Assembly (NCBI GenBank): GCA_023228765.1
Contig: JALOAM010000075.1
Span: forward strand, 1 to 14,819
Source of the DNA: Dehalococcoidia bacterium
Lineage (GTDB): Bacteria > Chloroflexota > Dehalococcoidia > UBA2979
Direction: 5' to 3'
Length of the DNA stretch: 14,819 nt
Positions within the stretch are counted from its first letter, which is position 1. The number at the start of each line of letters is the position of its first letter. The notes under the pieces are model-generated. The model searched no databases, was not told where the DNA came from, and saw nothing but the letters and a program-made list of their open reading frames with translations. This document shows positions 1 to 5,206 of the stretch, piece by piece. The position numbers were made by a program, and so were the translations under genes.

Positions 1-979
1 GGACAGCGCGGAAGGTCGAAACCTGTCCGATCGCCGTGTCCAGCGACGCCAGCAGCGTGTCCGCCTTCGTGGTCGTGGAGACAGCGGTGTTGTCCGCGAC
101 CAGCGTCGAGAGCTTCGAACCGTTGCCGAGGGCGCTCGAGCGCATGTCGTCGAAGGACAACGTGATGTCGTCGCCGACCTCGGAGCCGACGCGGAACGAG
201 GCGGAGGAGGACGCGGTGGTGGTGATCTGGTCCGTGTCCAGGCCGGCCGCGATCGCGGTGCCGGTCACGTTGCCGGCGTTCGCGTCGTGCTCCAGCGTGA
301 ACGACACGCCGAGCTCCTCGAAGATGATGTCCTGCGAAGCGTTCGCGCCCATGTTCTGGACCGTGAACGTCTCGCTCCGCGTGAAGCCACCCGAGGTGAC
401 GGACAGCGAGAGCACGCCACCCGTCTCGTCGTTCAGGGTGTAGGTCGCGTTCGGGTCCGCGTTGCTCACATCGATCGCGCCCACGGACACCGTCCCGCCG
501 TTCTCGACGACGGTGTCACCGATGAGCGACGAGCCGCCGTCCACGGTGATCGCGAGCGAGCCGTTCAGCAGGTTCAGGCCGTTGAAGCGCGTGCGCTGCG
601 CGATGTTGTCGACCTCGGAGCGCAGGGCCACCATCTCCTCGCCGATCGCAGTGCGGTCGGAGGACGAGAGCGTAGAGTTGCCCGCCTGCACCGTCAGCTC
701 GCGGATCCGCTGCAGGATGTTGTGCACCTCGTCCAGTGCGCCTTCAGCCGTCTGCAGCATCGAGACGCCATCGAGGGCGTTGCGCTGGCCCTGCTGCATG
801 CCCCGGATCTGGGAGCGCATCTTCTCGCTGATAGCGAGGCCGGCGGCGTCGTCCGCCGCCCGGTTGATGCGCAGGCCGCTGGACAGCTTCTCCAGGGTCT
901 TGCTGGTCTTGTGGCTGGTGACACCCAGGTTCCGCTGGGCGTTCAGCGCTGCCACGTTCGTGTTGATGATCACTGCCAT
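1..979 (-). CDS. fliC: Flagellin, N-terminal part (3' end cut by window edge)
   Basis: This is the subunit of the flagellar filament, exported by the flagellar type III system and polymerised outside the cell. The 326 visible residues begin MAVIINTNVAALNAQRNL, and the classic conserved D0/D1 block covers about residues 1-145 (LSSGLRIN near 32, DDAAGLAIS near 43, GMQQG, ARTRFNGLNLLNG-like QRTRFNGLNLLNG near 130). A Ser/Thr/Gly-rich variable surface region follows from about 146 to 300, and a returning helical segment (LLASLDTAIGQVSTFRA) marks the start of the C-terminal D1 helix. The conserved C-terminal NRL region lies beyond the left edge. The ATG at 977-979 has an AGGAAGG ribosome site 8 nt upstream. 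It is divergent from the histidine kinase at 1251, with 271 bp between them. No clear sigma-28 promoter was found. A hook-associated FlgL is less likely because the N-terminus is typical flagellin. Confidence 0.96.
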   Translation of the reverse strand, partial: MAVIINTNVAALNAQRNLGVTSHKTSKTLEKLSSGLRINRAADDAAGLAISEKMRSQIRGMQQGQRNALDGVSMLQTAEGALDEVHNILQRIRELTVQAGNSTLSSSDRTAIGEEMVALRSEVDNIAQRTRFNGLNLLNGSLAITVDGGSSLIGDTVVENGGTVSVGAIDVSNADPNATYTLNDETGGVLSLSVTSGGFTRSETFTVQNMGANASQDIIFEELGVSFTLEHDANAGNVTGTAIAAGLDTDQITTTASSSASFRVGSEVGDDITLSFDDMRSSALGNGSKLSTLVADNTAVSTTTKADTLLASLDTAIGQVSTFRAV

Positions 980-1113
980 GCCGGTGGCCTTCCTAACCTG
1001 TGGCTCCTCGACATCCGTGCCGAGGTGTCTGCGCCCACATCCCGTGGACCGCGCGTTGTATGACAAGAGTCGGAGGGGTTCGCCCGGCCTCCATCAGGGT
1101 GTTCCCTCGGTCC

Positions 1114-1129
1114 GGCGTCTTCCGACGCC
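1114..1129. other. 6-bp hairpin in the flagellin/kinase intergenic region
   Basis: GGCGTC and GACGCC form a perfect 6-bp stem around four bases (TTCC on the plus strand). Read in the flagellin direction the loop is GGAA, a GNRA-type tetraloop, so it could form a stable hairpin in a flagellin 5' leader if transcription starts upstream of it. The rest of 980-1250 shows no gene and no promoter I can support. Confidence 0.4.
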
Positions 1130-1220
1130 CCCGCGCTTGTCACCTTCCTGTCGGCGAGCAGGCGTCAGGAGGGCCGAGCACACTCGGGGTTGCGTGGCAC
1201 AGCGACCGTGAGACGCTTCA

Positions 1221-1240
1221 CACCGGCAGAAGTACCGGTG
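1221..1240 (+). promoter_or_regulatory. Hairpin overlapping the kinase ribosome-binding site
   Basis: CACCGG (1221-1226) and CCGGTG (1235-1240) are perfectly complementary around an 8-nt loop. The right arm runs into the Shine-Dalgarno sequence GTGGAGG (1238-1244) of the GTG start at 1251. Folding would hide the 5' part of the ribosome site, so weak translational control is possible. Only the complementarity is seen. Confidence 0.35.
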
Positions 1241-1250
1241 GAGGCATCGG

Positions 1251-3098
1251 GTGACCGGATCCTTCGAGGAGACCGCAGGGGAGACGCCGGGCGAGGAGAT
1301 CTCGCAGGCGTTTATCGACTCGCTGCCCGTCGGCGTCATCCACTGGGACCGTCGCCGCGACCCCGTGTACCGCTACAACGCCGTCGCCCGCCAGAACATG
1401 GGCATCGCGCCCGGCGTACCGTTCCCCTCCCGCGGCTCTGCGATGAGCGGGATGGTGGAGCCGTACCGCACCCGGGTCGCGGAGGCGATCCGCCGGGGCG
1501 CGCCGTTCGACGGCCGCGTCACCGTCACCAGCCCCTCCGGCGAGGTGCGTCACCTTCGCCTCCGCACCCGCGGTGACCGTGAGCGCGGTTGGGCGATCAC
1601 CTCGCTCGCCCCGGACGATGGGACCGAGGATGGCGAGACCGACGCCGAGGAGTCCCCGCGCCATCCCCGCTTCGCACCGCTGTTCGAGCACTCGCGCGTC
1701 GCCATGCTTCTCGTGGACCCCACCGGCCTCATCCTGACCGCGAACGAGGCCGCCGCTCGGCTCCTCGGGCGGTCATCCGTCCGCGAACTGCTGCCCCACC
1801 GCCTGGAGTTCCGCCACCTCATCCCGGACGACGCGCTCCGCGACGGCCTCTTCGCCGACCTCCGCGAGCACGGTTATGTCGCGGGCCGTGAGGTACCCCT
1901 CACCCGCGCGGACGGGAGCCTGGCCTGGGTGCGGCTGGACCTCGCCGTGAACGAAGCCGACGGCCTGATCGAGGTGGTGGCGACCGACATCGGACTCGAG
2001 CGCGAGCATCGGATCGCCCTCGGCGAGAGCGAACGGCGCTACCGCGGCATCTTCGAGGGCGCGGTGGTGGGCGTGGTCCAGCTCACGATCGGGGGCGGGA
2101 TCCTCGCTGCGAACCGCTACTCCGCGCGCACCTTCGGCTACGACACGGTGGAGGGCTTCCTCGCGCGCGCTTCGCGGGAGGTCCCGGATGCGATGGCGGC
2201 GTTCGACGCCGAGATCGAGCGGCTCCGGGCGGGGATGCAGGACGACGGCGCACGTGAGAGCCGGATCGAGGCCGCGGACGGCGCCGAGCGCTGGATCCGC
2301 GTCCGCAGCCATATTGACGCGGCGACCGGCACCGTGAACGTCTTCCTCGCGGACATCACGTCCGAGCGACAGGCCGAGGCCGAGCGCGAGCGGGCGTTAC
2401 GCGAGCTGGAACTCCAGGCCACCGAGCGACGCCAGCTCGTCCGCCGGCTGCTCCAGGTGGGCGAGGACGAACGTCGCCTGGTCGCCCACGAGATCCACGA
2501 CGGCCCGGTCCAGCTCCTCGCCGGGGCGCTGATGTTCCTCACCTCCGCCCAGCAGGAGCAGGAGCGTGGACGCGATGCGCTCGCCGAGGACTACATCGAG
2601 CGAGGCGCCACCTACCTCCGCACCGCGCTCGCGGAGATCCGCCGCGTGATGGCCCACCTGCGGCCGGCCGTCCTCGACGATCTCGGGCTGCTCTCGGCGA
2701 TCCACAACACCGCCGAGGCCTCCCTGGAGCCGTACCGCATGCGCGTCCGCGTCGACCAGCTCGGCGAGGCGGCCGCCCTCGACGCGTCCACGGAGATGGT
2801 GTTGTTCCGCGTCGCGCAGGAGGCCACCACCAACGCCGGCAAGCACTCGGGCGGACGCGAGGTGGCGATCACCATCGACTATCGCGAGGCCGACCACGTG
2901 GTGCTCACCGTGGAGGACGACGGCAAGGGGTTCGACACTGAGGCGACGTTCGCCGCAGCAGACGGTCATCACCTGGGCCTGCTGGGCCTCCGGGAGCGCG
3001 TCTACCTGGTGGACGGCGGCTTCGCCATCCGCTCCACGGGGGAGGGGACGCGGATCACCGTGCAGGTGCCTCGACGGAACGTCCCCTCCGAGGAGTAG
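1251..3098 (+). CDS. Soluble sensor histidine kinase, three PAS domains, NarL/HisKA_3 class
   Basis: This kinase should sense a signal through PAS domains, autophosphorylate, and pass the phosphate to a LuxR/NarL-type regulator, most likely the one at 4304-5002. It has 615 residues and no transmembrane segment or signal peptide, so it is cytosolic. Domains in order are a divergent PAS (about 14-110), a second PAS (about 137-255, FEHSRVAMLLVDPTG), a third PAS (about 260-375, ESERRYRGIFEGAVVGV), a short coiled coil, a HisKA_3 dimerisation domain with HEIHDG at 413-418 (H416 the probable phospho-acceptor), and a HATPase. The HATPase shows the N box QEATTNAGKHS, G1 DDGKGFD and G2 GLLGLRER, so it looks catalytically intact. 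The start is GTG, chosen because GTGGAGG lies 6 nt upstream. The ligand or cofactor of the PAS domains cannot be read from the sequence. Confidence 0.93.
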   Translation: MTGSFEETAGETPGEEISQAFIDSLPVGVIHWDRRRDPVYRYNAVARQNMGIAPGVPFPSRGSAMSGMVEPYRTRVAEAIRRGAPFDGRVTVTSPSGEVRHLRLRTRGDRERGWAITSLAPDDGTEDGETDAEESPRHPRFAPLFEHSRVAMLLVDPTGLILTANEAAARLLGRSSVRELLPHRLEFRHLIPDDALRDGLFADLREHGYVAGREVPLTRADGSLAWVRLDLAVNEADGLIEVVATDIGLEREHRIALGESERRYRGIFEGAVVGVVQLTIGGGILAANRYSARTFGYDTVEGFLARASREVPDAMAAFDAEIERLRAGMQDDGARESRIEAADGAERWIRVRSHIDAATGTVNVFLADITSERQAEAERERALRELELQATERRQLVRRLLQVGEDERRLVAHEIHDGPVQLLAGALMFLTSAQQEQERGRDALAEDYIERGATYLRTALAEIRRVMAHLRPAVLDDLGLLSAIHNTAEASLEPYRMRVRVDQLGEAAALDASTEMVLFRVAQEATTNAGKHSGGREVAITIDYREADHVVLTVEDDGKGFDTEATFAAADGHHLGLLGLRERVYLVDGGFAIRSTGEGTRITVQVPRRNVPSEE

Positions 3099-3111
3099 AC
3101 GCGCCTACTCC
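3092..3111. terminator. Palindrome spanning both stop codons of the convergent pair
   Basis: GGAGTAG (3092-3098) and CTACTCC (3105-3111) form a perfect 7-bp inverted repeat with a 6-nt loop. It contains the TAG stops of both the kinase (plus) and the pseudo-receiver regulator (minus). It could act as a compact bidirectional terminator, but there is no T-tract on either side, so termination is an inference. Confidence 0.4.
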
Positions 3112-3851
3112 GCGGTCGGGTGGACGAAGTCCTGGCAGATGCCGTAGCCCACGCCTCGGGCGGTACGGACCAGGTCTGGCACCCCGGCCTCGTCCAGCTC
3201 GCGACGCAGGCGGGAGACCTGCGTCTGCACGAAGCCCGGCTCGTCGCCGATCACCTGGTAGCCCCAGACCTTCTCGATGAGCTCGTCGTGCCCGGTCGTC
3301 CTCGGGTGGTTCTCCGCGAGCACGTAGAGCAGGTGGTGGCGGATGCGCGTCATGCGGATCGGCCGCTCGTCCACCATCAGGTCGTTGCGGGTGATGGAGA
3401 CGTGCTGGATGCCGTTACCCAGCTCCAGCCGCCGGTCGCGACCGATCCGCCTGAGGAGCGCCCGCAGCCGGGCCCCGGCTTCCTCCGGCGTGATGTCCAG
3501 CGACCAGACGTCGTCGGCGCCGGCGTCGAACAGCTGCAGGCGGTCGGCGACCTCGGTCTGCTGGAACGCGATCACCGCGATCCCGTCCAGGCGGGACCAC
3601 GCGCGGATGCACGCGAGCGTGTCCAGGTCGATGTCCTCGGTGGCGAAGAAGGCGTCCGGGTAGCCGCTGGCGGACAGCTCCGGCGGGACCGCCGTGCGTC
3701 CGACCTCGACGGCTACGCCCACCTGCCGCAGCGTGCGGCGGAGGAGGCGGGCGGGCAGCCCGGCACCGGCGATATAGGAGCGGACACGGTCCGGCGCGCT
3801 GGCGCCCGCGGGCCCCTGCGCGGGCCAGAGTGCATCGGTCTCAGCCACCAT
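3105..3851 (-). CDS. Pseudo-receiver winged-helix transcription regulator (OmpR/PhoB type)
   Basis: This is a predicted DNA-binding regulator of 248 residues. The C-terminal half (about 143-240) is a typical OmpR/PhoB winged helix: IRMTRIRHHLLYVLAENHP, then HDELIEKVWGY, then VQTQVSRLRRELDEAG, ending RTARGVGYGI. The N-terminal half (about 22-135) aligns without gaps to receiver domains (GADDVWSLDI, PEEAGARLRALLRR), yet the phosphorylation residues are gone: the acidic pair is A28-G29, the phospho-Asp position is T71, the switch Thr is F96, and the conserved Lys is L118. It therefore cannot be activated by ordinary Asp phosphorylation and probably works constitutively or through a ligand or partner. 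The ATG has GGGGG 8-9 nt upstream. It ends 6 nt from the kinase stop, convergent. The neighbouring intergenic region carries palindromes and 11-bp-period direct repeats that suit an OmpR-type binding protein. Confidence 0.85.
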   Translation of the reverse strand: MVAETDALWPAQGPAGASAPDRVRSYIAGAGLPARLLRRTLRQVGVAVEVGRTAVPPELSASGYPDAFFATEDIDLDTLACIRAWSRLDGIAVIAFQQTEVADRLQLFDAGADDVWSLDITPEEAGARLRALLRRIGRDRRLELGNGIQHVSITRNDLMVDERPIRMTRIRHHLLYVLAENHPRTTGHDELIEKVWGYQVIGDEPGFVQTQVSRLRRELDEAGVPDLVRTARGVGYGICQDFVHPTAE

Positions 3852-3865
3852 GTACTACGCCCCCT

Positions 3866-3889
3866 CATCTGACTGCCAGATCTCAGATG
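3866..3889. promoter_or_regulatory. Inverted repeat CATCTGA-N10-TCAGATG, candidate operator
   Basis: This perfect 7-bp inverted repeat has a 10-nt centre and lies 15 bp upstream of the pseudo-receiver ATG. It sits just downstream of a possible -10 hexamer (GACAAT on the minus strand, 3896-3891), where a bound repressor would block transcription. The role is inferred from position only. Confidence 0.4.
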
Positions 3890-3900
3890 GATTGTCATGA

Positions 3901-3914
3901 GATTCGTCCGAATC
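3901..3914. promoter_or_regulatory. Inverted repeat GATTCG-TC-CGAATC, candidate operator
   Basis: This is a perfect 6-bp inverted repeat with a 2-nt centre. It begins 4 bp upstream of the possible -10 hexamer GACAAT (minus strand) of the pseudo-receiver gene, within what would be the promoter spacer. It is a candidate binding site for the regulator itself or for the LuxR protein. Confidence 0.4.
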
Positions 3915-4086
3915 ACCCTCGGACAGCAGTCCCGTGCGACCACACCTGATTGGCCGGTTGGCCACGATCACGGATAGCGCGAAGCTCTTTCGACGTGACT
4001 TCGCACATTGATCTGGCCTCGATCGCCGGGAGAACAAGATGATCGGGAGGGGATGGAGAAGCGCATGAGCGCAATCGGCCTCATGG

Positions 4087-4105
4087 AAATCTGTCACAAA
4101 TCTGT
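4087..4105 (+). promoter_or_regulatory. Tandem AAATCTGT repeat with 11-bp period (PHO-box-like)
   Basis: AAATCTGT occurs at 4087-4094 and again at 4098-4105, exactly one helical turn apart. Read as CTGTCAC-AAAT-CTGTATC (4091-4108), it has the layout of a PHO box: 7-bp direct repeats related to CTGTCAT separated by 4 A/T-rich bases. OmpR/PhoB winged helices bind head-to-tail to such 11-bp-period sites, and one is encoded next door. Binding is an inference. Confidence 0.4.
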
Positions 4106-4118
4106 ATCAACGAGATTC

Positions 4119-4152
4119 AAGTCCTACCCGGCAGCCGACGGAAGTCCTATCC
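4119..4152 (+). repeat. Direct repeat AAGTCCTAYCC, two copies 23 bp apart
   Basis: AAGTCCTACCC (4119-4129) and AAGTCCTATCC (4142-4152) differ at one base and are spaced about two helical turns. They lie between the 11-bp-period repeats and the LuxR gene, a plausible activator-site position. Confidence 0.4.
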
Positions 4153-4303
4153 AACACCGTCTGAGATACGGTATGAACCAGTTGAATCTGCCCGCAGGAG
4201 CATGGGGGTGTCGGCCGCTGTACGTGGTCAGATAGAGCATGATCCATCGCACCATTCCCCACTCGAGCTCCCACCTCCACCGCCCTGCTGTGCGAGGGCC
4301 TCG

Positions 4304-5002
4304 GTGACCGCCGCCGAGCCGACTCGCTCCGACGCACGACCGATCCGCGTGCTGGTCGTGGACGACCATCCCGTCGTCCGCGACGGCCTCCGCGCGATGC
4401 TGGACGCCCCGGGGATCGAGGTCGTCGGCGAGGCTGCGAGCGGTGTGATCGCCACCCAGCGGGTCGGTGAACTCGAGCCCGACGTGATCCTGATGGATGT
4501 CCGGATGCCGGACATGGACGGACTCACCGCGACGAGGCTGATCAAGGAGAGCCATCCCCACATCAGCGTCTTCATCGTCACCAGCTTCAGCAGCGTCGAC
4601 TACCTCCAGCGCGCGATCAGCAGCGGGGCCTCCGGCTACCTGCTGAAGGGCATGACCCGAGACACCTTGATCAACAGCGTCCGCCTGGTCCGCGAGGGCG
4701 GCTCCGTCTTCGAGGGCGCGCTCCTCCAGGAGGTCCTCGCCGGCGTGGGGTACGACCCCGCCGCCGCCGCGGCCGTACGCCACCTCTCCGGCCGCGAGCG
4801 CGAGGTCATCCGTCTCCTGGCCGAGGGCTGCACGAACCGCGAGATCGGGGAAGCCCTCGGCTACTCCGTCGGCACGATCAAGAACACCGTGCAGGCGATC
4901 ATGGAGAAGCTCGAAGTCTCGGACCGCACCCAGGCCGCCGTCCTCGCCGTCCGCGCCGGCATCCTCGCGGAGAGCGTCCGCACCCAGGTCTCCGGCGAGT
5001 AA
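4304..5002 (+). CDS. LuxR/NarL-family response regulator
   Basis: This is a DNA-binding response regulator and the likely partner of the NarL-class kinase at 1251-3098, since HisKA_3 kinases pair with this family. The receiver has all key residues: acidic pair D20-D21 (RVLVVDDHPVV), phospho-acceptor D65 (VILMDVRMPDMDG), switch T93/S94, and K115 (GYLLKGMT). The C-terminal LuxR helix-turn-helix reads LSGREREVIRLLAEGCTNREIG and then VGTIKNTVQAIMEKL. I chose the GTG at 4304 (233 residues) because GAGGG lies 5 nt upstream and the receiver begins soon after. The longer ATG start at 4202 would add 34 residues of PPPPP-type low-complexity sequence with a badly spaced ribosome site. It may control motility genes, given the flagellin and chemoreceptor on either side, but no target is proven. 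Confidence 0.93.
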   Translation: MTAAEPTRSDARPIRVLVVDDHPVVRDGLRAMLDAPGIEVVGEAASGVIATQRVGELEPDVILMDVRMPDMDGLTATRLIKESHPHISVFIVTSFSSVDYLQRAISSGASGYLLKGMTRDTLINSVRLVREGGSVFEGALLQEVLAGVGYDPAAAAAVRHLSGREREVIRLLAEGCTNREIGEALGYSVGTIKNTVQAIMEKLEVSDRTQAAVLAVRAGILAESVRTQVSGE

Positions 5003-5084
5003 CACACCGAGCCACCCATCGATGCCGGACGAGCCCGAACCTGCGCGTTGTCTGACGAACCCTGTCTACTGGCTGGCAAACCTG

Positions 5085-5184
5085 CCGGGAGCGGGGCGTG
5101 CCCGCCTCACCGCCCCCGGAGGCGCGTCGAAAGTCTCTCTGCACCGCCATGAGGGCGGCGCCATGTCGCCTGTTGGCCGGCGAC
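5085..5184 (+). promoter_or_regulatory. Structured leader upstream of the chemoreceptor
   Basis: The 204-bp gap before the chemoreceptor contains several hairpins in a row. CCGGG (5085-5089) pairs with CCCGG (5115-5119), enclosing GCGGG/CCCGC (5091-5105). CCGCC/GGCGG (5144-5158) follows, and then GTCGCC/GGCGAC (5165-5184), whose 8-nt loop contains TTGGCC. The last one ends 8 nt before the Shine-Dalgarno GGAGGG (5193-5198). It may be a folded 5' leader, but I could not match it to a known riboswitch class. Confidence 0.3.
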
Positions 5185-5206
5185 CAGCTCGTGGAGGGAT
5201 CCCGAC

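Larger units (their letters stand above)
3852..4303. promoter_or_regulatory. Divergent control region without a convincing gene
   Basis: These 452 bp separate the pseudo-receiver gene (minus) from the LuxR regulator (plus). They are visibly less GC-rich than the genes around them and do not show the strong G/C third-position bias of local coding sequence. They hold inverted repeats at 3866-3889, 3901-3914, 3951-3964 and 3979-4004, plus direct repeats at 4087-4105 and 4119-4152. An ATG at 4202 could extend the LuxR protein upstream, but its ribosome site would be only 1 nt away and the added peptide is proline/serine-rich and non-conserved in look. Confidence 0.55.

Noticed and set aside
1051..1066. 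A shared motif GCGCGTTGT-N-TGAC upstream of the kinase (1051) and of the chemoreceptor (5043)
   Set aside because: Fourteen of about sixteen matches between two positions is expected by chance many times in a window of this size and base composition.
3120..3872. A 250-residue plus-strand frame opposite the pseudo-receiver gene
   Set aside because: It is antisense to a gene with a clear winged-helix domain, and its composition (H, D, V, R-rich) is that of a shadow frame.
4065..4235. A 56-codon frame (MSAIGLMEICHK...) with a plausible ribosome site in the divergent control region
   Set aside because: Its third codon positions lack the strong G/C bias of local genes, it overlaps the direct repeats and the LuxR upstream region, and no motif is recognisable. 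A leader peptide cannot be excluded.
5060..5130. c-di-GMP-I riboswitch before the chemoreceptor
   Set aside because: GGCAAACC is present, but the GACGCAAAGCC segment, the tetraloop-receptor and the GGTAGGTAGC segment are not, so the class call is not supported.
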